DNA of 64,000 nt. It comes from Alg239-R122 sp041746135 (GTDB taxonomy: Bacteria > Pseudomonadota > Alphaproteobacteria > Sphingomonadales > Sphingomonadaceae). The stretch lies in contig JBGTHQ010000032.1 of NCBI GenBank assembly GCA_041746135.1, positions 124,001 through 188,000 on the forward strand, given 5' to 3'. This document shows positions 16,301 through 25,210 of the stretch, one piece after another (position 1 is the first letter of the stretch; every line of letters starts with the position of its first letter). Both the position numbers and the translations under genes were made by a program. Below the pieces are notes generated by a model, which ran no database searches, was not told where the DNA came from, and was given only the letters and a program-made list of their open reading frames with translations.

Positions 16301-17128
16301 TCAGGCCTTCTTGCGTATCGCCGTGGCCACCAGCTTGTGTAGCTTGGAATGCATCACGTCGTTACCGGCAATCAGTTCCTGATTATTAATCGGCTGGTTG
16401 CCGCCGCGATAATCGGTGACGAAACCGCCCGCCTCACGCACCATCAGCACGCCTGCCGCAACATCCCATGGCTGCAAACCGCTTTCCCAGAACCCGTCAT
16501 AACGCCCTGCTGCCAGCCAGGCCAGATCAAGCGAAGCCGCGCCATACCGCCTTATGCCCGCTACTTCGGGCCCTACTGTGTTGAAGATTTTCGTCCATTC
16601 GTCGAAATCGCCATGACCATTAAAAGGCGCGCCGGTCGCAATCAGCGCTTCGTCGAGATGGCGCCGGCCCGAGACACGCAGGCGGCGCTCGCCGACCCAC
16701 GCACCGCGGTTGGTTTCTGCCCAGTAGCTTTCATCGGTAATCGGCTGGTATATCAATCCCGAGGTCACCTGGCTCCATCCGTCGCCACCCTCATTGGGTT
16801 CCTGTACAGCGATCGAGATCGCGAAATGCGGAATTCCGTGCAGGAAATTGGTGGTGCCGTCGAGCGGATCGATAATCCAGCGCGGCTTAGTCGGATCGCC
16901 TTTGATCATACCGCCCTCTTCCAGCACGAAACCCCAGTCGGGCCGCGCTTTCAACAGTTCGTCATACAGCGTGCGCTCCGACAGCCGGTCGGCCTTAGAG
17001 ACGAAATCCGCGGGTCCCTTTTTGGAGACTTGCAAATGTTCTACTTCACCGAAATCCCTGCGCAAACGCTGACCGGCTTTGCGCGCGGCGCGTTCCATGA
17101 TGGCGATCAGTCCGGAATGGGAGGGCAT
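16301..17128 (-). CDS. suhB: Inositol-1-monophosphatase family protein (SuhB-type)
   Basis: Mg-dependent, Li-sensitive phosphatase fold of 275 aa that hydrolyses inositol monophosphate or related sugar phosphates; in E. coli SuhB also binds the transcription machinery. Metal site 1 is visible as FVLEEGG followed by the signature WIIDPLDGTTNFLHG, and the second motif near the C-terminus is LQPWDVAAGVLMVREAGG. I prefer ATG 17126-17128 (MPSHSGLIAI); the frame extends to a TTG at 17149. A second, more divergent member of this family lies at 52313-53119. It is codirectional with efp upstream. Confidence 0.93.
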   Translation of the reverse strand: MPSHSGLIAIMERAARKAGQRLRRDFGEVEHLQVSKKGPADFVSKADRLSERTLYDELLKARPDWGFVLEEGGMIKGDPTKPRWIIDPLDGTTNFLHGIPHFAISIAVQEPNEGGDGWSQVTSGLIYQPITDESYWAETNRGAWVGERRLRVSGRRHLDEALIATGAPFNGHGDFDEWTKIFNTVGPEVAGIRRYGAASLDLAWLAAGRYDGFWESGLQPWDVAAGVLMVREAGGFVTDYRGGNQPINNQELIAGNDVMHSKLHKLVATAIRKKA

Positions 17129-17187
17129 AATGTATCCTAGAGCCCGCAACGGGCATATATTTTATGATAACTGAGTCTATAAAACGC

Positions 17188-17751
17188 TCAGTCGGCCTTT
17201 TTGACATATTCCCGGGCATATACATCGACGATGATGCGCGTCCCGGCGGCAATATGCGGCGGCACCATCACGCGCACACCATTATCGAGCACGGCGGGTT
17301 TATAGCTGGAAGACGCCGTCTGGCCTTTTATCACGGCATCGGCCTCGACAATCTCGGCTTCGATCTGGTCGGGCAATTGTACGGAAATAGGTTTTTCGTC
17401 ATACAGTTCGAGAGTCACGTCCATACCGTCCTGCAGAAACTCAACCGCCTCGCCGAGCAAATCGGCAGGCAGCAGGATCTGTTCGTAATTTTCTTTGTCC
17501 ATGAAAGTCAGCATTTCGCCATCGGCGAACAGAAACTGGAATTCCTTGGTATCAAGATGGACTTTTTCAACGGTATCGGCACTGCGAAAGCGCACGTTGG
17601 TCTTGCGCCCGTCGATCAGGTTTTTCATCTCGACCTGCATATAGGCGCCGCCCTTGCCCGGCTGGGTGTGCTGGATCTTGGCCACTTTCCACAAACCGCC
17701 TTCATATTCCAGAATATTGCCCGGACGAATATCAACACCGCTAATTTTCAT
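17188..17751 (-). CDS. efp: Elongation factor P
   Basis: 187 aa, three beta-barrel domains (KOW-like N-terminal, OB middle, OB C-terminal) with tRNA-like shape; relieves ribosome stalling at polyproline. The tip loop HTQPGKGGAY carries Lys33, the position modified by beta-lysylation through EpmA in some bacteria. The conserved C-terminal signature is represented by GTRIIVDVYAREYVKKAD. Length is canonical. A clear 128-base upstream gap suggests its own promoter. Confidence 0.98.
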   Translation of the reverse strand: MKISGVDIRPGNILEYEGGLWKVAKIQHTQPGKGGAYMQVEMKNLIDGRKTNVRFRSADTVEKVHLDTKEFQFLFADGEMLTFMDKENYEQILLPADLLGEAVEFLQDGMDVTLELYDEKPISVQLPDQIEAEIVEADAVIKGQTASSSYKPAVLDNGVRVMVPPHIAAGTRIIVDVYAREYVKKAD

Positions 17752-17825
17752 AAACTATCTCGCAAATTGAAAAGAGCCAAAACGGCGCGCAAGATTGCTG
17801 CGCCACACTTTGAATTTGGACGCGC

Positions 17826-17852
17826 TCTATAGCGCAAGACCCCAATTGGCAA
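17826..17852 (-). promoter_or_regulatory. Possible promoter upstream of efp
   Basis: On the minus strand, TTGCCA (17847-17852) and TATAGA (17826-17831) are separated by 15 bases, about 75 bases before the efp start. The -10-like element lies inside a short palindrome (gcgctctatagcgc). The spacing is shorter than the usual 17, so this is tentative. Confidence 0.3.
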
Positions 17853-17880
17853 GCGATAAGCCAGCCCGGCGCATTGCCCT

Positions 17881-18537
17881 TTACGAAGAGGCGTTGTCCG
17901 CTTTCACTTTTGCCTTCTGCACGCTATCGAATATCTCATGAAATTGCGCGACAGCGGCTGCCGGACCGTCCGCATGCTGCCATACTCCTGAAGATACAGC
18001 TAAGAAGTCTGCGCCTGCCTCGACCAGCGGGCGCGCATTCTGGTGAGTGATGCCGCCGATTGCGACAGACGGTATCTCGACAAATTGCGACCACCATTCC
18101 AGCAGGTCCGGCTCGGCGATATGGTCGGTATGTTTGGTTTTCGTAGGATAAAACGCGCCAAACGCCACGTAATCCGCGCCCGCCTCCCCCGCTTCCAATG
18201 CCAGGTGTCGGCTGTCATGACATGTCACGCCAATCTGGATGTCTTTGCCCAGACGTTCGCGGGCTTCCCGGACATCGCCGTCCCCCTGCCCCATATGCAC
18301 CCCATCCGCGCCCAGTCTTGCCGCCAGCGCGGCATCGTCATTGACGATAAACGCGCATGCATGTTCGGCGCAGATAGCTTGCAACGGTTCCGCCAGCCGT
18401 GCCGCGGCATGCTGATCCACGCCCTTGACGCGGAACTGGAACGCCGCCACCGGTGCGGCCGAAAGCGCCGCACGGAGTTTTTCGCGAAAATCGCCGCCGA
18501 CTTCGAGTGGGGAGATCAGGTATAATTGGCACAACAA
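17881..18537 (-). CDS. thiE: Thiamine phosphate synthase
   Basis: TIM-barrel enzyme, 218 aa, joining HMP pyrophosphate and thiazole phosphate into thiamine monophosphate. Visible family elements: FQFRVKG with the phosphate-side Lys, IVNDDAALAARLGADGVHMGQGD (substrate and Mg ligands; the classical VGQxD reads MGQGD), GADYVAFGAFYPTKTK and AIGGIT. Start is one of two consecutive TTG codons (18537 or 18534); no ATG or GTG is available in frame before the first strand CQLYLISP. No other thi gene is nearby. Confidence 0.93.
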   Translation of the reverse strand: MLCQLYLISPLEVGGDFREKLRAALSAAPVAAFQFRVKGVDQHAAARLAEPLQAICAEHACAFIVNDDAALAARLGADGVHMGQGDGDVREARERLGKDIQIGVTCHDSRHLALEAGEAGADYVAFGAFYPTKTKHTDHIAEPDLLEWWSQFVEIPSVAIGGITHQNARPLVEAGADFLAVSSGVWQHADGPAAAVAQFHEIFDSVQKAKVKADNASS

Positions 18538-18572
18538 TGATTTCAGTTTCCTGTAATTACGCGCACTCGGCC

Positions 18573-18681
18573 TTATGCTTCCGCCGTCTTGGAGGAGCCT
18601 TGTTTCAGCGCCTTGTAAAACGCATTCACGTCATCCAGCCGGTGGGCAACGGATTTTGCCGAACGCATCTTGAACAAAGCT
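18573..18681 (-). other. Probable displaced 3' end of the small membrane protein gene
   Basis: Immediately after the stop at 18682-18684, the +1 frame stays open and encodes SKALFKMRSAKSVAHRLDD followed by VNAFYKALKQG and a short tail, ending at TAA 18573-18575. It has no good start of its own and reads as a natural continuation of the upstream protein (see 18682-19065), so a single-base indel near 18685-18690 is the likely explanation. Confidence 0.6.
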
Positions 18682-19065
18682 TTAGACAACAGGCTCCTTC
18701 AAGTCGATCACCACATTTGGATAAGCCAAGAGCGAAAGGCGCGGTATTTTGTCTTTCTTCAATATCTCGTCCGACCAGCTTTGGCGCGTGCCGACGACAT
18801 TGTCGCGATCGATTTTGATCTCTATCGCGTTGCCAAGTCGCATAACAAGTTTATCTGCCGATAAAAGTACGGGGAATTTGCGCAAGGACATAAGAAACCT
18901 GATGAGCCATAATATCGATACCACCGTGAGGACGGAAACAAACAACGCAAGCCCTTTATGAAACAGGGACAGAAGAAAGTGCATCACGATCAATTCGATT
19001 GTCGATAATAACAGCATGAACCACATCATGGGCGCGACTGAACAATGATATTCGAACTTTTCCAT
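18682..19065 (-). CDS. Small membrane protein of unknown function, apparently frameshifted
   Basis: 127 aa as read. Two hydrophobic segments (residues about 12-35 and 38-62) are followed by a soluble beta-rich part (FPVLLSADKLVMRLGNAIEI, DRDNVVGTRQSW) that resembles small bacterial PH-like modules, though I cannot prove this. It ends abruptly at VVIDLKEPVV. Skipping one base near 18688 would extend the protein by about 36 residues to TAA 18573, giving roughly 164 aa. Flanked by thiE and the class I aldolase gene, both on the same strand. Confidence 0.65.
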   Translation of the reverse strand: MEKFEYHCSVAPMMWFMLLLSTIELIVMHFLLSLFHKGLALFVSVLTVVSILWLIRFLMSLRKFPVLLSADKLVMRLGNAIEIKIDRDNVVGTRQSWSDEILKKDKIPRLSLLAYPNVVIDLKEPVV

Positions 19066-19161
19066 ATCTATACTTTCAGGTGCATATTAAGGTCGCCTTC
19101 TAGCTGAATTGTTTCTGTTTTTGCATCTGTTTCCGAAATGTAGTCGATGCCTGAAGAGGGT

Positions 19162-20049
19162 TTAGCTCACGGACGCCTCGTATATCGAAGCTATCGAGCT
19201 GTCCAACGCGGCATTGAAGTCATCCTCGTTCATGCCATGTTGCAGTTTTTCGAGCAACGCGCGCGAAAAACTGGCGATCATCGCTTCGTTTTTGGAAAGT
19301 TCGCTGCACGCCTCGGCGGTCGAATATCCACCCGACAGCGCGACTACACGCAATACGCTGGGGTGCGCGATCAAATCGCAATACAGATTGGCCTCGGCTG
19401 GAATCGTCAGCTTGAGCATCACCCGATCGCTCCCGTTCATCGCGTCGAGCGCTTTTTTGAGCTCGTAGTGCAAGATTGTGTCGCACTCGGCGCGTTCGGC
19501 GCTTTTGAGTGATATTTCGGGTTCGATGATCGGCATCAAACCATGGGCCAGTATCTGCTGTGCTACCGCAAATTGCTGTGCGACATTGTCGGCAATACCT
19601 TTGGCGTCAGCCCTGTTGATAACCGAACGCATCTTGGTGCCGAACATACCGCGCGCGACAGCACGTGCACACAACGCATCAAGCTGAGGCATCGGCTTCA
19701 TCAGTTGCACACCGTTTTTTTCTTCTTCCAGTCCCTTGTCGACTTTCAGAAAGGGTACCACCCCCTTCGACCACAGATATTCCGGAACGGGTTTGGCATC
19801 AGCTGAGCCATCCATCGTCTTTTCGAACAGGATCGCCCCCAATATGCGGGTGCCATCGAATGCAGGCGAAGTCATGATCCGCACGCGCGCCTGATGGATC
19901 AGGGCGTACATTTCATCGTCGCCCGAATAGGTATCCTCGGAAATGCCGTAGCGCGCAAGCGCACCCGGCGTCGAGCCGCCGCTTTGGTCGAGAGCCGCGA
20001 TAAAACCCTTGCCGTTAGCGATTTTTGTCATCATTTCCGGATTTAGCAT
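19162..20049 (-). CDS. Fructose-bisphosphate aldolase, class I
   Basis: Schiff-base aldolase, 295 aa, cleaving fructose 1,6-bisphosphate to dihydroxyacetone phosphate and glyceraldehyde 3-phosphate, metal-independent. Matches the short bacterial class I type: GFIAALDQSGGSTPGAL at the N-terminus, EPEISLKSAERAECD, the Schiff-base lysine in RVMLKLTIPAE, and the phosphate-binding ALSGGYS. Contrast with the Zn-dependent class II enzyme, which is absent here. Lies after pgk in a tkt-gap-pgk-aldolase run. Confidence 0.94.
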   Translation of the reverse strand: MLNPEMMTKIANGKGFIAALDQSGGSTPGALARYGISEDTYSGDDEMYALIHQARVRIMTSPAFDGTRILGAILFEKTMDGSADAKPVPEYLWSKGVVPFLKVDKGLEEEKNGVQLMKPMPQLDALCARAVARGMFGTKMRSVINRADAKGIADNVAQQFAVAQQILAHGLMPIIEPEISLKSAERAECDTILHYELKKALDAMNGSDRVMLKLTIPAEANLYCDLIAHPSVLRVVALSGGYSTAEACSELSKNEAMIASFSRALLEKLQHGMNEDDFNAALDSSIASIYEASVS

Positions 20050-20182
20050 ATGGTCGTCCCTTTTGCGTGTTTCGGCACGCGCTTAAACATCGTTTTCACA
20101 CAAATCAACGCTCAAACCCGTAGGGATTGGCGATTTTTTCTGTCTCTCGTTGTCATAATTTACTGGTTTACAGGGAAATAAA

Positions 20183-21373
20183 TCAGTTTTGCAAAGCAGC
20201 GACCCCCGGCAAGGTCTTGCCTTCCATCCATTCCAGGAAAGCACCGCCAGCCGTAGATACAAAACTGAAATCTTCCGCCGCACCGGCATGGTTGAGTGCA
20301 GCTACTGTATCGCCGCCGCCCGCAACCGATACGAGCGAGCCTTCGCGTGTCAACGCAGCCGCAGTTTGCGCGAGCGCAACCGTCGCCCGGTCGAACGGTT
20401 CCATCTCGAATGCGCCGAGCGGCCCATTCCAGACCAATGTCTTGCAGGTCTTGAGCACGTCCGACAGCGCCTCGACCGCCGACATGCCGATGTCGAGGAT
20501 CATCTCGTCGCTGGCAACTTCGTGCACATTGACCGTGCGATTGTCAGCATGCGCCGCAAATTCGCGGGCGACCACCACATCATACGGCAAATGGACGATG
20601 CAATTGGCGTTGTCCGCCGCTTCCAATATCGCATTGGCCGTATCGGTCAGATCATGCTCGCAAAGCGACTTGCCGACATCGACGCCGCGCGCCGCGAAAA
20701 ATGTGTTGGCCATGCCGCCGCCGATAATCAGATGATCCACTTTTGTGACCAAATGGGTCAGCACATCCAGCTTGCTCGACACTTTGGCGCCCCCAACCAC
20801 CGCGGCAACGGGATGTTCCGGATTGCCGAGCGCGATTTCGAGCGCTTTCAGCTCCGCTTCCATCGCCCGGCCCGCAAAAGCCGGCAGCAAATGCGCCAGA
20901 CCCTCAGTCGTGACATGCGCGCGATGTGCGGCCGAAAAAGCATCGTTGACGTAGAAATCGGCCAGAGTAGCCAACTGCCGGGCAAGCGCTGGATCGTTTT
21001 TCTCCTCGCCCGGATAGAAACGACTGTTTTCCAATACGGTGATGCTGCCCGATGCGAGCGCATCGACGGCATGTCGCTCAGGCGATGCCAGAAACCCGAC
21101 ATGGCGGCCCAACACCTCGCCAAGTGCGGCAGCGATGGGCCGCAGCGAAAGCTCTTCCGATGAATGCCCATTGGGCCTTCCAAAATGCGCAAGAACAAGC
21201 ACCTTTGCATGCGCATCGGCCAGTTCGGTCAATGTTGTGACGGTGGCGCGCAGACGGGTGTCGTCGCTGACCACACCGTTTTGCATCGGTACGTTCAGAT
21301 CCTCTCGAACCAACACCGGCCTACCGGCAATTTCCCCCATATCATCGAGCGTTTTGAAGTTGTTATCGGCCAT
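20183..21373 (-). CDS. pgk: Phosphoglycerate kinase
   Basis: Glycolytic ATP-generating kinase, 396 aa, two Rossmann-like domains. Seen: VLVREDLNVPMQNGVV (substrate site with RxDxNVP), LAHFGRPNGH, VVGGAKVSSKLDVL, LVWNGPLGAFE and the C-terminal nucleotide loop SVAGGGDTVAAL. Start at ATG 21371-21373, 15 bases after gap, indicating cotranscription. Confidence 0.98.
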   Translation of the reverse strand: MADNNFKTLDDMGEIAGRPVLVREDLNVPMQNGVVSDDTRLRATVTTLTELADAHAKVLVLAHFGRPNGHSSEELSLRPIAAALGEVLGRHVGFLASPERHAVDALASGSITVLENSRFYPGEEKNDPALARQLATLADFYVNDAFSAAHRAHVTTEGLAHLLPAFAGRAMEAELKALEIALGNPEHPVAAVVGGAKVSSKLDVLTHLVTKVDHLIIGGGMANTFFAARGVDVGKSLCEHDLTDTANAILEAADNANCIVHLPYDVVVAREFAAHADNRTVNVHEVASDEMILDIGMSAVEALSDVLKTCKTLVWNGPLGAFEMEPFDRATVALAQTAAALTREGSLVSVAGGGDTVAALNHAGAAEDFSFVSTAGGAFLEWMEGKTLPGVAALQN

Positions 21374-21388
21374 CTTTCACAATCAACC

Positions 21389-22396
21389 TTAAAGCAGTCC
21401 GGCCATTACACCTGCGGTGTCGATCATACGGTTGGAAAAACCCCACTCGTTATCGTACCAGCTGACCACGCGGCCCAGTTTGCCTTCCATGACGGATGTT
21501 TCCAGGCTGTCGACGGTCGAGCTGGCCGGGAAATGATTGAAGTCCGAGCTTACGAGCGGCTGATCAGTATAATGGAGAACACCCTTCATCGCGCCTTCGG
21601 ACGCGGCTTTAAGCGCCGAATTCAGCTCATCGATCGAGGTGTCGCGCTTGGGTGTGAAGACAAGATCGATCAAGCTGACATTGGGCGTCGGCACACGCAC
21701 CGATGACCCGTCCAATTTGCCGTTCAATTCAGGCAAGACCAAACCCACGGCACGCGCTGCGCCGGTGGTGGTGGGAATCATATTCTGCGCACCGCCCCGG
21801 GCACGGCGCATGTCGGAGTGCATCTGGTCGAGCATCCGCTGGTCGTTGGTGTAGCTGTGGATCGTAGTCATGAAACCGCGTTCGATGCCGACCGTATCGT
21901 TCAGAACCTTGGCGACCGGGGCGAGACAGTTGGTGGTGCAACTGGCGTTGGAAACGATCAGGTCATCGGCGGTCAGGGTGTCATGATTGACGCCGTAGAC
22001 GACGGTCTTTGTCACGTTCGAGGCAGGTGCCGATATGAGCACGCGTTTCGCGCCGGCATCGAGATGCGGTTTCGCGGCTTCGTGCGACTGGAAGAAACCG
22101 GTGCATTCGAGCACAATATCTATGCCCATTTTCTTGTGCGGCAATTTGCCCGGTTCGCGTTCGGATGTGACAGCGATTTTCTTGCCGTTCACCGTAATGG
22201 TGTCGCCGTCGGAACTGACCTCGCCGGGAAAACGGCCATGGGTGGAATCATACTGGAACAGCAAGGCGTTGGCTTTGGCGTCGGCGAGATCGTTGATCGC
22301 GACCAGTTCCAGGTCATGGTCGTCCCGCTCCATTATTGCGCGGGCGACGAGCCGGCCGATGCGTCCGAAACCGTTAATTGCTACTTTTACTGCCAT
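21389..22396 (-). CDS. gap: Glyceraldehyde-3-phosphate dehydrogenase, type I
   Basis: 335 aa, NAD-binding N-terminal domain (INGFGRIGRLVAR) and catalytic Cys153 in SNASCTTNCLAPV. Asn35-Asp36 (VAINDL) at the end of the second strand fits NAD preference. C-terminal SWYDNEWGFSNRMID is typical. A strong ribosome binding site AAGGAG lies eight or so bases before the ATG. Between tkt and pgk on the same strand. Confidence 0.98.
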   Translation of the reverse strand: MAVKVAINGFGRIGRLVARAIMERDDHDLELVAINDLADAKANALLFQYDSTHGRFPGEVSSDGDTITVNGKKIAVTSEREPGKLPHKKMGIDIVLECTGFFQSHEAAKPHLDAGAKRVLISAPASNVTKTVVYGVNHDTLTADDLIVSNASCTTNCLAPVAKVLNDTVGIERGFMTTIHSYTNDQRMLDQMHSDMRRARGGAQNMIPTTTGAARAVGLVLPELNGKLDGSSVRVPTPNVSLIDLVFTPKRDTSIDELNSALKAASEGAMKGVLHYTDQPLVSSDFNHFPASSTVDSLETSVMEGKLGRVVSWYDNEWGFSNRMIDTAGVMAGLL

Positions 22397-22439
22397 GAAA
22401 TTAGCTCCTTGATATAATGCCTTAAGAAATGCCGTGAAT

Positions 22440-24410
22440 TTATGAAAGTGCGTTTTTAATCTTCGGAACGATCTGCTTGGCCGTCAGCCCGAATTTGTCA
22501 TAGAGATCGTCGATCGGTGCAGAGGCGCCGAACCGGTCCAGGCCGAAACGCAAACCGTTGCGGCCGGTATAGCGCTCCCAGCCCATGGTCGTTCCGGCCT
22601 CGATGGAAACACGTAGCGACCCGTCATCAGGTAAAGTATCGTCCTGATACGCCTTGTCCTGCATTTCGAACAGCGACCAGCACGGCATCGAGACAACCGC
22701 TGCGCCAATGCCATCGGATTCGAGCATTTTCGCCGTTTCCAGAGCGATATTCACTTCCGATCCGGTCGCCATCAATGTCACCTTGGCCGCCGATTGTGCA
22801 TCCCTGATACGATAAGCGCCCTTGGCGCACCGGTTGCCCTGCGCTTTATCCGTGCGAAATTGGGGCAAATCCTGACGGGTCAACGCCAGAATGGCTGGAC
22901 GATCGTCGGCTTTCAACGCCAGTTCCCAGCATTCTGCCGTCTCAACAACGTCGCCAGGACGGAATACATGGACATTGGGCATCAAGCGCAGGCTCATGAC
23001 ATGCTCGACAGGCTGATGCGTCGGTCCATCTTCGCCAAGGCCGATGCTGTCATGCGTCATCACATAGATAACGCGCTGGCGCTGAACGGCGGACAAGCGG
23101 ATCGCGCCGCGGCAATAATCTGTGAACACCAGAAACGTGCCGCCATATGGGATTATACCGCCGTGCAGCGCCATACCGTTCATTGCCGCCGACATACCAA
23201 ATTCGCGAATACCGTAATATACGTAACGCCCCGAATAATCATCTGACGTCATGACGCCAAGACTGCCGGTTTTGGTGTTGTTCGAACCGGTCAAGTCAGC
23301 GGAACCGCCAATCGTATCGGGCAAGGCGGTGTTGATCTCCTCCAGCGCCAGTTCCGATGCCCTGCGCGTAGCCACTTTTTTGGGATCTGCCAGCAGACCA
23401 TCGATATAGCTTTCCAGCGAAAAGTCCGTGGGCAATTGACCCGACATGCGCCGTGCGAACTCATTTTTTTGCGAATGACTTCCCAATTTTTCATTCCAAT
23501 CCGCATGGGGCTTCGCTCCGTTCTTGCCGAAATGTCGCCATTCCGTCAGGATTTCGGACGGGATTTCGAAAGCGGCATGGTCCCATCCCAGCTTCTTGCG
23601 TGCGGCAGCAATTTCTGCGTCGCCGAGCGGCGAGCCATGTGCGCTGGATGTGCCCTGCTTCGTCGGTGCGCCCTTGCCGATTATCGTGGCGCAACAGATC
23701 AGCGAAGGACGCGCGTCGGCCACAGCTTCCTTCATGGCGCGTTTGATCGATTGTTCGTCATGGCCGTCGCAATCGGCGACATGCCATCCCGTAGCGCGAT
23801 AACGGGCGCGAATGTCTTCACTGGTCGACAGATCGGTACTGCCATCGATGGTAATCTTGTTATCGTCCCAAAGTACGTTGAGACGACCCAGCCCCAAGTG
23901 CCCCGCCAAACCGATCGCTTCGTGATTAATCCCTTCCATCAGGCAACCGTCACCGGCAATAACCCATGTTTTGTGATCGACGAGATCGTCGCCGAATGCC
24001 GCGTTCAGATGACGTTCGGCCATTGCCATCCCGACCGCCATCGCCAGCCCCTGTCCCAACGGCCCGGTAGTGGCTTCGACGCCTGGCAGCATGAAATTTT
24101 CGGGATGCCCCGCACAGGGGCTGGAAAGTTGCCGGAAATTCTTGATATCGTCGAGTGTCGGACCTTCATATCCTGTCAGGTAAAGCAGCGAGTATAGCAG
24201 CATCGAACCATGACCGGCGGACAGCACAAAACGATCGCGATCCGCCCAGTCGGGTGCCTTGGGATCGTATTTAAGATAATCGCGAAACAACACCGTCGCC
24301 ACATCCGCCATGCCCATCGGCATGCCCGGATGTCCGCTGTTCGCAGCTTGAACCGCATCCATGGACAGCGCCCTGATGGCATTGGACAAATCGTGAAATT
24401 CAACTGCCAT
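22440..24410 (-). CDS. tkt: Transketolase
   Basis: Thiamine-diphosphate enzyme of the pentose phosphate pathway, 656 aa. ThDP motif GDGCLMEGINHEA (GDG..N form), N-terminal NAIRALSMDAVQAANSGHPG and the pyrimidine-domain motif THDSIGLGEDGPTHQPVEH are visible. I chose ATG 24408-24410 because AGGAAAG stands properly upstream; a longer frame begins at 24455 but overlaps the presumed -10. First gene of the tkt-gap-pgk-aldolase series. Confidence 0.97.
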   Translation of the reverse strand: MAVEFHDLSNAIRALSMDAVQAANSGHPGMPMGMADVATVLFRDYLKYDPKAPDWADRDRFVLSAGHGSMLLYSLLYLTGYEGPTLDDIKNFRQLSSPCAGHPENFMLPGVEATTGPLGQGLAMAVGMAMAERHLNAAFGDDLVDHKTWVIAGDGCLMEGINHEAIGLAGHLGLGRLNVLWDDNKITIDGSTDLSTSEDIRARYRATGWHVADCDGHDEQSIKRAMKEAVADARPSLICCATIIGKGAPTKQGTSSAHGSPLGDAEIAAARKKLGWDHAAFEIPSEILTEWRHFGKNGAKPHADWNEKLGSHSQKNEFARRMSGQLPTDFSLESYIDGLLADPKKVATRRASELALEEINTALPDTIGGSADLTGSNNTKTGSLGVMTSDDYSGRYVYYGIREFGMSAAMNGMALHGGIIPYGGTFLVFTDYCRGAIRLSAVQRQRVIYVMTHDSIGLGEDGPTHQPVEHVMSLRLMPNVHVFRPGDVVETAECWELALKADDRPAILALTRQDLPQFRTDKAQGNRCAKGAYRIRDAQSAAKVTLMATGSEVNIALETAKMLESDGIGAAVVSMPCWSLFEMQDKAYQDDTLPDDGSLRVSIEAGTTMGWERYTGRNGLRFGLDRFGASAPIDDLYDKFGLTAKQIVPKIKNALS

Positions 24411-24455
24411 GGTGGGACTTTCCTGACTTTTGGGCGCATGTCCCATAGTTTGCAT

Positions 24456-24461
24456 ATTATA
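24456..24461 (-). promoter_or_regulatory. Putative -10 element of tkt
   Basis: Perfect TATAAT on the minus strand, about 46 bases before the tkt ATG. No good -35 is found 16-18 bases upstream. A GATTC (GANTC, CcrM methylation type) sits at 24484-24488, at roughly the -35 region. Confidence 0.45.
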
Positions 24462-24627
24462 TCATGCGGACACAGATGATGCCGATTCGGCCGTAACCTT
24501 TGTTTGAGAGCCGGAGCGCGCGCCGTCAAGGCCAGCTTCGCGGGCTTTACCAGAAAGCCTCACACACATTGTCACTAATCGGATTTCACCATTTGGAATT
24601 GCGGGATTTTGCTGCTATTTGTGAAAT

Positions 24628-24861
24628 ATGAACGAGCAAACCGATAATAGCGAACGCATGATATTGGCAATCGGGCAGATCGAGCGCGCACTCAGCCGAA
24701 TGGAAACCGCCGTCGCCCACCGGCACGACACTCTCCCGCCAACGAACGATGCGGATACCGCGCAGCACCAGTTGCAGGAATTGCAAAAACTTCATCAGAA
24801 TTTGCGTACCGCCGCCGAAAACGCGATCCGGCAAATCGACCAGTTGACCGAAAAGGGATGA
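24628..24861 (+). CDS. Small coiled-coil protein upstream of zapA (ZauP-like)
   Basis: 77 aa, cytoplasmic, rich in Gln, Glu and Leu with heptad-like spacing in two segments (MILAIGQIERALSRMETAVA and QHQLQELQKLHQNLRTAAEN). Directly precedes zapA by four bases, so the two are cotranslated. In Caulobacter a coiled-coil partner (ZauP) is encoded in operon with zapA and works with it at the Z-ring; position and character fit, but I did not compare sequences, so the assignment is by context. Confidence 0.75.
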   Translation: MNEQTDNSERMILAIGQIERALSRMETAVAHRHDTLPPTNDADTAQHQLQELQKLHQNLRTAAENAIRQIDQLTEKG

Positions 24862-24865
24862 TGCC

Positions 24866-25207
24866 ATGCCGGACGTAACCATCACCATCGCCGATCGCCG
24901 GTTTACGGTCACCTGCGGCGAAGGCGAGGAACAGCAACTTGTCAGTCTAGGCGATATGGTCGACAAGACCGCACGCGATGCAGGCTATAGTGGTCAAGGC
25001 TTTACGGAAAGCCGGATGTTGCTATTTATATCGCTGCTGCTGGCCGACCAAATCGACGAACTGCGCAAAACCGGCAGTTCAGCGCCAATACAAGACGGTG
25101 TTGCCGATAAAAACCAAACCGATATGACCGCCAAGGCGTTGGAAAAACTGGCCGAACGTATGGAAAAGCTTGCGGTTGCTCTTGAGGAAGTGTCTCTAAT
25201 AGCCTAA
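24866..25207 (+). CDS. zapA: Cell division protein ZapA
   Basis: 113 aa. N-terminal beta-hairpin domain (VTITIADRRFTVTCGEGEE) followed by the helical part and a long C-terminal coiled coil (LEKLAERMEKLAVALEEV). ZapA cross-links FtsZ filaments at mid-cell. The order zapA, 6S RNA, 5-formyl-THF cyclo-ligase, as seen here, is a widespread proteobacterial arrangement that supports the call. Confidence 0.93.
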   Translation: MPDVTITIADRRFTVTCGEGEEQQLVSLGDMVDKTARDAGYSGQGFTESRMLLFISLLLADQIDELRKTGSSAPIQDGVADKNQTDMTAKALEKLAERMEKLAVALEEVSLIA

Positions 25208-25210
25208 ATT

